Below the pieces are notes generated by a model that searched no databases, was not told the origin of the DNA, and worked only from the letters and a program-made list of their open reading frames with translations. Positions 1-6,595 of a DNA stretch of 9,241 bases are shown here, piece after piece. Source of the stretch: Actinomycetota bacterium (lineage in GTDB: Bacteria; Actinomycetota; Actinomycetes; UBA12327); assembly GCA_026392555.1 (NCBI GenBank), contig JAPLBW010000092.1:1951-11191 (forward strand), written 5' to 3'. The translations under genes and the position numbers were made by a program. Numbering within the stretch: position 1 is the stretch's first letter; each line of letters begins with the position of its first letter.

Positions 1-843
1 TACATGCTGACGTTGTGCACTGAGGTGGTCGCGATTGAATGCCCGACCGCCCTCGAAGCGCGCATTCGTGAACTACGCCTGATCGCTGAGCACCAGCCAG
101 AATTCAATCAACGCTCCAAGCGACCCGAGCGGGTCTACTGGCTCCGGGCGGGCTCTCGCGGATCCCTCATCGCCCATCGAGGCCTCACCGGTGACACCAC
201 CAGCCTTGGTCCCTTTACCTCGCGCCGTAATGCGCACGATGTTTCTCGATTGCTGTCCTTGATCACCCGATCCACCAGCGAAACGTCTTTGTCCGACGTC
301 ATGAGCAATCCGTCGATCGTCGCGGAATTTGTTTTTGACCAGTTGCGGGTTTTGGCCGACCGCCAGCGATACGAACAGGCGGCTGGTCTTCGTGACACCC
401 TGGAATCTTTCTTGCGAGCCGCGGCGTGGACACGTCAGGCCCGCTCCCTGGCTTCTTGCTCGACGATGGTCACACTTGCACCCACGCCACATGCAACAAC
501 GAGTTGGGATGTAGTTGCCATCAGCAATGGCAGGTTTGCTGGATCACAACGCATCCACACTCGACATGCCCTCGACACAACAGTGGAGGCGCTCCTTGTC
601 ACCACTCCCTACAGTCAACCGCGCACCGACGAACTTCCGTGTGCATCGGCAGAAGAAACCACCGCTTTGATGTACTGGCTTCAGTCGCCAGGCATTGAAC
701 TCGTGCACATCGACAGTCAATGGGGTAGCCCGTTGCCGCATGCGGCAAGCGTCCTAGCCAACAACCCGCAGTTGCAATTACGCGTGCGCAACAGTGGCAG
801 CAACCCAGCGATCCAAGATCGCAGCCGCCTGACCGCTGTCTAA
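1..843 (+). CDS. C-terminal part of a DEDD exonuclease / UvrC-like GIY-YIG nuclease (5' end outside window)
   Basis: This is the tail of a larger DNA-repair-type nuclease; the frame is open to the left edge, so the ATG at position 4 is internal. Counting that Met as residue 1, residues 16-35 match the end of a UvrC/Cho GIY-YIG domain: E23 fits the catalytic Glu of the 'LE..LI' motif and N35 the conserved Asn after it. Residues about 115-138 (with RYEQAAGLRD) resemble a UVR motif, the helical hairpin of UvrB/UvrC. The rest shows no motif I recognise. Family knowledge: actinobacterial proteins of this kind carry an N-terminal DEDDh proofreading-type exonuclease domain, which would lie upstream of the window. 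The neighbouring trpD-ctaE-qcr genes match the position of Rv2191 in M. tuberculosis. Its last 66 bases overlap trpD tail to tail. The exact role in repair is not established. Confidence 0.8.
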   Translation, partial: YMLTLCTEVVAIECPTALEARIRELRLIAEHQPEFNQRSKRPERVYWLRAGSRGSLIAHRGLTGDTTSLGPFTSRRNAHDVSRLLSLITRSTSETSLSDVMSNPSIVAEFVFDQLRVLADRQRYEQAAGLRDTLESFLRAAAWTRQARSLASCSTMVTLAPTPHATTSWDVVAISNGRFAGSQRIHTRHALDTTVEALLVTTPYSQPRTDELPCASAEETTALMYWLQSPGIELVHIDSQWGSPLPHAASVLANNPQLQLRVRNSGSNPAIQDRSRLTAV

Positions 844-1857
844 CGCGGCGTTTACTTTCTCCATTGCAGCCACAAAGAGGTCCTCGAGGTCGGACGCCGC
901 AGCCCCGGAAGCAATATCGAGGGCGACCAGCGCCGAAGCTGCATTGGCCACCACCACGTCGCGGACCGGACCAGCTGCGCCAGCAAAGACCTCGCGCGCA
1001 ATGGCCGCGTTTGCTGCTGGATCGCCGCCGCGCAAATCATCGGCGGTGGCTGGGATAAGCCCGAGGCGCTGCGGGCTCAAGGTGTCGGTGGTGACCCGAC
1101 CTTCATGGACCACCCGCACCTGCGTGGTCGTGGTCGTGGTGATTTCGTCTAAGCCATCATCGCCACGGAACACCAAAGCGGTCGCGCCACGCTGAGCCAA
1201 CACGTCAGCGATGAGTCGGGCTCGGCGCGGATCCCCACATCCAATCGCCGAAGCGGCCGGCTGTGCTGGATTACTCAACGGTCCCAAAATGTTGAAGATG
1301 GTAGGAACCGCAAGTTCGCGTCGCGTCGGTCCGACAAATCGCATAGCCGGATGGAACACCGGGGCAAAACAAAAAGTAATTCCGACGTCGCGACCCACAT
1401 CAGCGACAGCATCGGGGGTAAGTGACAAGTCAACGCCGAGCGCCTCAAGGAGATCAGCCGACCCACACGATGACGATGCTGCGCGATTGCCGTGCTTGAC
1501 CACTCGCGCGCTGGTACCCGCAGCAGCAATGGCCGACATGGTGGAAATGTTGACGGAGTTTGACCGGTCTCCTCCGGTGCCGACAACATCGACTGCGGGA
1601 CCGGGAACCTCAATGCGGCGCGCGTGCGACAGCATCGCCTCAACCAAGCCCGTGACTTCAGCAGCGGTTTCGCCCTTAGCCCGCATGCCAATGAGGAATC
1701 CAGCCATCTGAACCGGACTCGCGGCATCGGTCATGATCTGGTCCATGGCCCAAGCGGTCACCCGAGGATCGAGTTCGTGACCTTGGAGCAGATCGCTGAG
1801 AACGTCCGGCCACACCGGCGCTTCTGGGTTCACTTGTGGGTCTTGTTGTGCCATCAC
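778..1857 (-). CDS. trpD: Anthranilate phosphoribosyltransferase (TrpD)
   Basis: A cytoplasmic enzyme of tryptophan synthesis that transfers phosphoribosyl from PRPP to anthranilate. All family signatures are visible, numbering from the GTG at 1857: the PRPP-binding GTGGD at 93-97 followed by SNSVNIST, the KHGNRAASSSCGS anthranilate/PRPP loop at 121-133, FHPAMR, PTIFNILGPLSNP, and the Mg-binding D237-E238 in DGLDEI. The 359-residue length is normal, so the gene looks intact. The frame can start at GTG 1857 or at the adjacent ATG 1854. The ATG (358 aa) has the better spacing, about 5 bases, to a weak AGG. The gene lies 7 bases after the receiver-protein gene and is probably co-transcribed with it. 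It stands alone, away from other trp genes, as in mycobacteria. Residues 240-245 are six threonines encoded by a 6-bp triplicate repeat. Confidence 0.96.
   Translation of the reverse strand: MMAQQDPQVNPEAPVWPDVLSDLLQGHELDPRVTAWAMDQIMTDAASPVQMAGFLIGMRAKGETAAEVTGLVEAMLSHARRIEVPGPAVDVVGTGGDRSNSVNISTMSAIAAAGTSARVVKHGNRAASSSCGSADLLEALGVDLSLTPDAVADVGRDVGITFCFAPVFHPAMRFVGPTRRELAVPTIFNILGPLSNPAQPAASAIGCGDPRRARLIADVLAQRGATALVFRGDDGLDEITTTTTTQVRVVHEGRVTTDTLSPQRLGLIPATADDLRGGDPAANAAIAREVFAGAAGPVRDVVVANAASALVALDIASGAAASDLEDLFVAAMEKVNAALDSGQAAAILDRWVAATVAHA
1123..1140. repeat. Three tandem copies of CGTGGT inside trpD
   Basis: The hexamer CGTGGT repeats three times without change and encodes six consecutive threonines (residues 240-245) just after the metal-binding DE of TrpD. 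Thr-rich stretches at this point are common in actinobacterial TrpD, so this is probably harmless. It is a possible slippage site, but changes would stay in frame. Confidence 0.85.
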
Positions 1858-1864
1858 GACCTAC

Positions 1865-2299
1865 TTAACGCGGGGCCGAGGCGCTGGCAGCGGAGCCGGC
1901 TACTCGAGCGCGCAAAAGGTCCGCAACGGCGTGCGCTACGGCAATCGAATCTAGCGGGTGCTGCACAGTGGCTTCCGCATTGGACCAACGCGCCAGCCAG
2001 TCATCCTCGCGACGACCGGTGAGCAACAAAACCGGTGGACATTGGTAGATCTCTTCTTTCAAACTGCGACAAATTCCCATTCCGCCGGCCGGGACTGCTT
2101 CGCCATCCAAGATGATTACGTCGATGCCACCAGCTGCCACAATCGATCGAACGATGGGTTCGGTTGCCACTTCCGTGACTTCAATGGTGGGCAATTCAGG
2201 AGCTGGTCTCGAACCCAAGGCGAGAACTACCTGCTGGCGAACAGCGGCGTCATCGCTGTAGACGAGAACCTTCATCGGGGCTGCGGTGTGATCAGTCAC
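1865..2299 (-). CDS. Stand-alone CheY-like receiver-domain protein (response regulator without output domain)
   Basis: A 144-residue protein with the fold pattern of a phosphoacceptor receiver domain and no DNA-binding or enzymatic output domain. Visible pattern: hydrophobic strand MKVLVYS with the acidic pair D16-D17, strand VIILD ending in D65 (candidate phosphorylation site), and strand VLLLT ending in T94. The usual Lys of the K-P motif is replaced by His (H114-P115), so classical phospho-signalling may be weakened or lost. The C-terminus is an Ala/Ser-rich tail. The start is GTG 2299, with AGGA at 2307-2310 seven bases upstream. An internal ATG at 2275 would begin right at the first strand. 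The gene lies directly upstream of trpD and divergent from ctaE. No cognate histidine kinase is in the window, and the partner and function are unknown. Confidence 0.75.
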   Translation of the reverse strand: MTDHTAAPMKVLVYSDDAAVRQQVVLALGSRPAPELPTIEVTEVATEPIVRSIVAAGGIDVIILDGEAVPAGGMGICRSLKEEIYQCPPVLLLTGRREDDWLARWSNAEATVQHPLDSIAVAHAVADLLRARVAGSAASASAPR

Positions 2300-2358
2300 A
2301 CACTCATCCTACAAGTCATGAACAGGCACTCATTCCTTGCGCCGTGTTTCTTGCACCG

Positions 2359-2374
2359 TGGGACCTAGGTCACA
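2359..2374. promoter_or_regulatory. CRP/GlxR-type operator in the ctaE divergent control region
   Basis: TGGGACCTAGGTCACA matches the actinobacterial CRP/GlxR consensus TGTGANNTANNTCACA at all defined positions but one (G instead of T at position 3). The inner ten bases (2362-2371) form a perfect palindrome. It is centred 90 bases before the ctaE start and about 67 bases from the divergent receiver-gene start. From memory, the cAMP-dependent regulator GlxR of Corynebacterium controls ctaE-qcrCAB and other respiratory genes. The identity of the binding protein here is inferred. Confidence 0.65.
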
Positions 2375-2402
2375 TTGAAATTCATCACGCGGTCCGCCTC
2401 AA
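2374..2402 (-). promoter_or_regulatory. Possible promoter for the receiver gene and trpD
   Basis: On the minus strand, TTGAGG (2402-2397), a 17-base spacer, then TTCAAT (2379-2374), would start transcription near 2367, inside the CRP/GlxR-like operator. Occupancy of the operator would then block this promoter. The boxes occupy almost the same bases as the plus-strand candidate because ATTGA and TCAAT form an inverted repeat, so at most one of the two may be real. Confidence 0.25.
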
Positions 2403-2403
2403 T
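2375..2403 (+). promoter_or_regulatory. Possible ctaE-qcrCAB promoter next to the CRP/GlxR-like site
   Basis: TTGAAA (2375-2380), a 17-base spacer, then CTCAAT (2398-2403), would start transcription near 2410. This puts the CRP/GlxR-like site at about -42 to -44, the position of a class II activator site. The -10 match is poor (3 of 6), so this is tentative. A leaderless start at 2457 is an alternative. Confidence 0.25.
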
Positions 2404-2456
2404 TTTGATGGTGGGGCGCGCGCGCGAACAGGCGTGACTAGTGCCAGAATAGGAAG

Positions 2457-3062
2457 GTGGCGACCGCAACCGTAACCCAGACATCCCGTCCATCGGGCCC
2501 TGCAAACCGACCAAACATGGTGTCTGTTGGCACCGTGGTTTGGCTAGCGTCAGAGTTGATGTTCTTCGCGGCACTTTTCGCGATGTACTTCACCTCTCGC
2601 GCGGTGAATCCAGAGCTCTGGGCGAAGGAAACCGAACTGCTCAACATCCCCTTCGCAACCGCGAACACCACGATCTTGGTGCTGTCTTCGGTTACCTGTC
2701 AGTTAGGCGTGTTCGCCGCTGAGCGTGGGGATGTCCAAAAGCTCCGCTCGTGGTTCACCCTCACCTTTGCACTGGGTGCCGTCTTCATTGGCGGCCAAAT
2801 CTTTGAATACGCCAGCTTGGTCAAAGAGAACCTGACGCTGTCATCGAGCGTGTACGGATCAGCGTTCTACCTCACCACCGGATTCCACGGTTTGCACGTA
2901 ACCGGCGGACTCATCGCCTTCCTGTTTGTTTTGGGCCGCACGTACGCGGCTAAGAAGTTTGGCCACGACCAGGCCACCTCCGCAATCGTTGTGTCGTACT
3001 ACTGGCACTTTGTGGACGTGGTGTGGATTGGCTTGTTTGCAACCATCTATCTCATTAAGTAA
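2457..3062 (+). CDS. ctaE: Cytochrome c oxidase subunit III (aa3-type, CtaE)
   Basis: A membrane subunit of the aa3 terminal oxidase. It binds no redox metal and stabilises the catalytic subunit and proton uptake. The 201 residues give a short N-terminal tail and five membrane helices, as in actinobacterial CtaE. Conserved stretches are NRPNMVSVGT (17-26), WLASE with E33 in the first helix, TGFHGLHVTGG (H144, H147), and SYYWHFVDVVWIGLF (180-194). The start is GTG 2457; an in-frame stop at 2439 rules out a longer protein, and the length fits the family. AGGAAG ends directly against the GTG, too close for a standard ribosome binding site, so initiation may be leaderless. The gene leads the ctaE-qcrCAB operon, and qcrC follows after 23 bases. 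ctaC and ctaD are not in the window. Confidence 0.96.
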   Translation: MATATVTQTSRPSGPANRPNMVSVGTVVWLASELMFFAALFAMYFTSRAVNPELWAKETELLNIPFATANTTILVLSSVTCQLGVFAAERGDVQKLRSWFTLTFALGAVFIGGQIFEYASLVKENLTLSSSVYGSAFYLTTGFHGLHVTGGLIAFLFVLGRTYAAKKFGHDQATSAIVVSYYWHFVDVVWIGLFATIYLIK

Positions 3063-3085
3063 GCACCCACGGATCGAGGCAGCAC

Positions 3086-3913
3086 GTGTCATCCGAGTCA
3101 CCCCGTCGACGCCGACCAACAGCCGCCCTGGCCTTGGTCACGGTTGGCTTACTCCTCATGGGCGGTCTCTACGCCGCCGCAGGTTCCCTCGCCTCTCCGG
3201 CTCGAGCCGAGACCAGCGAAGCTTCGCCTGCTCTCCTCAAGCAAGGTGGACAGCTGTACAAGGAAGGTTGTTCTTCCTGCCATGGACTGAACCTAGGAGG
3301 CGTGCCGGCTGAAAGTGTGGGCAAAGGACAAGCCAAGCAAAATGGTCCGAGCCTGCTCGGCGTTGGTGCCGCTGCTGTTGACTTCCAAGTTTCCACCGGT
3401 CGTATGCCCGTTGGTGCTAACGGACAACAAGTCGTCGCCGGTCGCTCCTCGTACAACGAAGAAGAAGTGACAGCGCTTGCCGCTTATGTGGCGTCCTTTG
3501 CGCCCGGCCCGGCCATCCCATCCAAAGAAGACCTTGACACTACTGACGCAAGCCTGGCCGAAGGTGGCGAACTCTTTCGAACCAACTGCGCTCAGTGTCA
3601 CAACTTCGCCGCGCAGGGTGGTGCGCTGAGTAACGGAACATACGCTCCGGCCATTGACCCTTCTCGCCCTGATCACATTTGGGAAGCCATGCTCACAGGT
3701 CCCCAGAGCATGCCGGTGTTTAGCGACACCACGATCAACCCAGACGAAAAGAAGGCGATCATCAAGTACATCCAGAACATCAACGCTGCTCCAAGTCCTG
3801 GCGGAGCCCCCTTGGGCAATGTTGGGCCCGTCAGTGAGGGCCTCTTGATGTGGACCCTAGGACTCGGCGCGCTCATTGCGTGCTCGGTGTGGTTGGGAGC
3901 AAAGGCGAAATGA
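3086..3913 (+). CDS. qcrC: Cytochrome bc1 complex diheme cytochrome c subunit (QcrC)
   Basis: This subunit carries electrons from the Rieske protein straight to the CuA centre of the aa3 oxidase, replacing a soluble cytochrome c in actinobacteria. Two haem c attachment motifs are present: C62-S-S-C65-H66 and C168-A-Q-C171-H172. Likely axial methionines are M107 (GRMP) and M209 (SMPVF). An arginine-rich N-terminus precedes a hydrophobic segment (about 13-34) that acts as signal or anchor, and a C-terminal membrane helix lies at about 253-272. The 275-residue length is typical. The start is GTG 3086 with GAGG at 3076-3079 six bases upstream. The stop overlaps the qcrA start as ATGA (3910-3913). 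Haem attachment requires a cytochrome c maturation system not present here. Confidence 0.96.
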   Translation: MSSESPRRRRPTAALALVTVGLLLMGGLYAAAGSLASPARAETSEASPALLKQGGQLYKEGCSSCHGLNLGGVPAESVGKGQAKQNGPSLLGVGAAAVDFQVSTGRMPVGANGQQVVAGRSSYNEEEVTALAAYVASFAPGPAIPSKEDLDTTDASLAEGGELFRTNCAQCHNFAAQGGALSNGTYAPAIDPSRPDHIWEAMLTGPQSMPVFSDTTINPDEKKAIIKYIQNINAAPSPGGAPLGNVGPVSEGLLMWTLGLGALIACSVWLGAKAK

Positions 3914-4917
3914 GTAACGATTCCTCCAGCGAAATCGAAGTGGCGGGCGCTCATGAGATCGAACACGCGTTGCGCCGCACCGACATTGATCCTCGTGCCG
4001 CTAAGCGAGCGGAGCGCCAAGTCGCCATCATGTTTGGGGGTTCGGTCCTAGCCTCCATCCTGTTCGTAGTTGCCTTCGTGAGCGTGAAGTCCACCGCAGT
4101 TGTCAACGTGCCCCTCATTGGCTTAATCGGCTTGCAAAACCTCACGCTCGGTTTGGCCTCGGGTCTTGGTCTATTCCTGATCGGCGCGGGCGCGACCCAC
4201 TGGGCGCGCAAGTTGATGAGTGACGAAGAAATCGTGGACGAGCGCAAGAGCTTTGCCTCCGATGATGAAACGCGCGAGGCTGTCGTCGAGAGTTTCCAAA
4301 CCGGCGTTGAAGAAAGCGGCGTCATGAAGCGTCCGCTCATTCGTCGCACCCTGTTGGCCGCGCTGGCTTTGATGCCGATTCCTGCGATCGTCCTGCTGCG
4401 TGACCTGGGCCCCCTGCCCGAAACCAAGTCCCGCGAAACGCTGTGGCGCAAGGGCTCGCGCATCGTTACCGATATTTCTTACCGACCAATTAAGCCGGAA
4501 GATATTCCTTTGGGTGGACTAGTTGCCGGTGCTCTGCCAGCTGACCTACTCAAGGTTGAAGAGGAAGAGGGCAACCTCAACCAGCGCGCCAAGGCAGCCA
4601 TCATCTTGGTGCGGATGGCCCCTGATGAGATTCGTTCACAGCAAATTCAAGACGGCGACTTCCAGGGCATCTTGGCCTTCTCCAAGATTTGCACCCACCT
4701 TGGTTGCCCCATCGCCTTGTACGAACAACGCACCAAACACTTGCTCTGCCCGTGTCACCAGTCCACGTTCGACTTGGCAGACGACGGAAACGTGATCTTT
4801 GGACCCTCCGCGCGACGCCTGCCACAGCTCGCGATTGAAGTGGACAAGGAGGGCTACCTCGTAGCTAAAGAAGGATTCCAGGAACCTGTCGGACCAAGCT
4901 TTTGGGAGCGCGGATGA
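3910..4917 (+). CDS. qcrA: Cytochrome bc1 complex Rieske iron-sulfur subunit (QcrA)
   Basis: It holds the [2Fe-2S] cluster that takes the first electron from menaquinol at the Qo site. The start is ATG 3910, which overlaps the qcrC stop and has AAGG just upstream, giving 335 residues; the open frame runs 20 codons further back inside qcrC. Cluster ligands are C261 and H263 (CTHLGC) with C280 and H283 (CPCHQS), and C266 and C282 form the usual disulfide pair. Three N-terminal membrane segments, at about 38-59, 67-98 and 147-163, are the actinobacterial arrangement. R145-R146 before the third segment (RRTLLA) is twin-arginine-like, consistent with the known Sec plus Tat insertion of Streptomyces QcrA. 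The stop overlaps the qcrB start as ATGA. Confidence 0.96.
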   Translation: MSNDSSSEIEVAGAHEIEHALRRTDIDPRAAKRAERQVAIMFGGSVLASILFVVAFVSVKSTAVVNVPLIGLIGLQNLTLGLASGLGLFLIGAGATHWARKLMSDEEIVDERKSFASDDETREAVVESFQTGVEESGVMKRPLIRRTLLAALALMPIPAIVLLRDLGPLPETKSRETLWRKGSRIVTDISYRPIKPEDIPLGGLVAGALPADLLKVEEEEGNLNQRAKAAIILVRMAPDEIRSQQIQDGDFQGILAFSKICTHLGCPIALYEQRTKHLLCPCHQSTFDLADDGNVIFGPSARRLPQLAIEVDKEGYLVAKEGFQEPVGPSFWERG

Positions 4918-6560
4918 GCACCACACAACGAGCCGTAGCCACCACTCCTACGTGGATTGATGATCGCATCGGTGCGGGCAAGTGGCTGAAGAAGAACCTG
5001 CGCAAAGTATTCCCCGACCACTGGTCCTTCATGCTCGGTGAAATCGCCTTGTACTCCTTCATCCTGCTGTTACTGACCGGCGTTTACCTGACCCTTTTCT
5101 ATAACCCTTCCATGAAGGAAGTCGTCTACAACGGCTCCTACGCGCCACTTAACGGCATCAAGATGACGCAGGCCTACGAGTCAACGTTGCGGGTGAGTTT
5201 TGATGTTCGTGGCGGCCTCTTAGTTCGTCAGGTGCACCACTGGGCCGCCTTGCTGTTCGTTGCTGCGGTCAGTGTGCACATGTTGCGCGTGTTCTTCACT
5301 GGAGCCTTCCGCAAGCCCCGCGAACTCAACTGGGTGATCGGCGTAGGCCTGATGACCTTGGCGATCCTTGAAGGCTTCGCCGGCTACTCGCTCCCCGACG
5401 ACTTGCTTTCAGGCACCGGACTGCGGATTGCGCAGGGCATTGTGCTGGCGATCCCGCTCGTGGGCAGTTACGTTTCCTCGTTCCTTTTCGGCGGTGAGTT
5501 CCCCGGAACCGACTTCATTCCGCGGCTCTACTCAATTCACATCTTGTTGATTCCTGGCATCTTGTTGGGAATGCTGACCGCTCACTTGCTCTTAGTCTGG
5601 TACCAAAAGCACACCCAGTTCCCTGGCCCTGGCCGCACCAACACGAACGTCGTGGGATACCCGTTGCTTCCGGTGTACGTGGCTAAGGCCGGTGGCTTCT
5701 TCTTCATCGTCTCGGGCATCATCACCTTGATCGCGGCACTGTTCTCCATCAACCCCATCTGGCAGTACGGCCCCTACACCCCCGACCAAGTCAGCGCTGG
5801 CTCGCAGCCGGACTGGTACATCGGTTGGCTTGACGGTGCAGTACGTGTCATCCCGAACTGGGAAACCGTCCTATGGGGGCACAACATCAGTTGGAACATC
5901 CTGTTACCAGCATTGATCATTCCAGGAATCATGTTCACGCTGTTGGCTTTGTACCCATGGGTTGAAGCTAAGGCCACCGGGGATAAGCGCGAGCACCACT
6001 TGCTCGATCGTCCGCGCAACGCTCCCACTCGCACCGGTCTAGGTGTGATGGCCCTAACGTTCTACGTATTGATGTGGATCAGTGGCGGCAACGACATCAT
6101 CGCTCAAGCCTTCAGTTGGTCTATCAATTCCATTACTTGGACCATTCGAGTCTTGCTGATCGTGCTTCCGCCTCTCGTTTTTGTTATCACTCGTCGCGCT
6201 TGCATGGGATTGCAACGCCGAGACCGGGACAAACTCCTGCATGGCCGCGAAACCGGCATTATCAAGCGCATGCCTTCTGGTGAATACCTCGAAGTCCACG
6301 CCCCGGTGAGCTCGGCCACTCGCGCCAAGTTGGTGGCGTCTCGTGAAAGCGATTACGCACCCATCGAGGCTCCGCCAGCCGTTGATGCCAATGGGGTGAA
6401 GGCTCCGAAGAAGAGGCGTTCGGGCGTTAAACTCTCCAACTTCTACTTCGCGAACCGGGTCATTCCTCCCACCGACGAGGAAATAGAAGAGGGTCAGCAC
6501 CACGCTGCTGGCGACCTAGAAACAGTGCGTCCCAGCGGACAGATCACCAGCGGACACTAG
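4914..6560 (+). CDS. qcrB: Cytochrome bc1 complex cytochrome b subunit (QcrB)
   Basis: The membrane core of the bc1 complex, with two b haems and the quinol-oxidation and quinone-reduction sites. The chosen start is ATG 4914, overlapping the qcrA stop, with GGGAG at 4904-4908 five bases upstream (548 aa). Haem ligands are H108 and H122 in helix B and H209 and H224 in helix D. The 14/15 spacing is the cytochrome b6-like pattern. The Qo-site motif is P299-D300-W301-Y302, the PDWY form usual in actinobacteria where most bacteria have PEWY. After the last membrane helix a hydrophilic C-terminal extension of roughly 110 residues follows, also usual in this phylum. This is the last gene of the operon; the convergent ABC operon begins 13 bases later. 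QcrB is the target of Q203-type inhibitors in mycobacteria. Confidence 0.97.
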   Translation: MSTTQRAVATTPTWIDDRIGAGKWLKKNLRKVFPDHWSFMLGEIALYSFILLLLTGVYLTLFYNPSMKEVVYNGSYAPLNGIKMTQAYESTLRVSFDVRGGLLVRQVHHWAALLFVAAVSVHMLRVFFTGAFRKPRELNWVIGVGLMTLAILEGFAGYSLPDDLLSGTGLRIAQGIVLAIPLVGSYVSSFLFGGEFPGTDFIPRLYSIHILLIPGILLGMLTAHLLLVWYQKHTQFPGPGRTNTNVVGYPLLPVYVAKAGGFFFIVSGIITLIAALFSINPIWQYGPYTPDQVSAGSQPDWYIGWLDGAVRVIPNWETVLWGHNISWNILLPALIIPGIMFTLLALYPWVEAKATGDKREHHLLDRPRNAPTRTGLGVMALTFYVLMWISGGNDIIAQAFSWSINSITWTIRVLLIVLPPLVFVITRRACMGLQRRDRDKLLHGRETGIIKRMPSGEYLEVHAPVSSATRAKLVASRESDYAPIEAPPAVDANGVKAPKKRRSGVKLSNFYFANRVIPPTDEEIEEGQHHAAGDLETVRPSGQITSGH

Positions 6561-6569
6561 TTCGGGATC

Positions 6570-6595
6570 GGGCTCAGGAGATATCTCCCAAGCCC
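6570..6595. terminator. Hairpin at the convergent qcrB / ABC-operon junction
   Basis: GGGCT (6570-6574) pairs with AGCCC (6591-6595), and inside it lies the perfect palindrome GGAGATATCTCC (6577-6588), with a 2-base mismatch on each side between the two stems. The hairpin starts 10 bases after the qcrB stop and covers the end of the ATPase gene, so it could serve both converging transcripts. There is no T-run on either side, so it is not a standard intrinsic terminator. Confidence 0.4.

Noticed and set aside
1211..1711. Long open frame of 166 codons on the plus strand, opposite trpD
   Set aside because: Antisense shadow of a clearly conserved gene; the translation is Arg/Pro/Ala/Ser-rich and low in complexity, with no recognisable motif.
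1958..2368. Open frame of 136 codons on the plus strand, opposite the receiver gene and into the control region
   Set aside because: Antisense to a gene with a clear family pattern; it runs through the CRP-like site and has no recognisable domain.
2416..2426. Alternating GC tract (GCGCGCGCGCG) upstream of ctaE, considered as Z-DNA or a regulatory element
   Set aside because: Only 11 bases long; tracts of this size arise by chance in GC-rich DNA, and nothing ties it to a function.
3951..4463. Open frame of 170 codons on the minus strand, opposite qcrA
   Set aside because: Shadow of the intact Rieske gene; Arg/Ser-rich translation with no family resemblance.
6054..6503. Open frame of 149 codons on the minus strand, opposite the 3' part of qcrB
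   Set aside because: It lies opposite the usual hydrophilic C-terminal extension of QcrB; no motif, ribosome binding site or promoter was seen.
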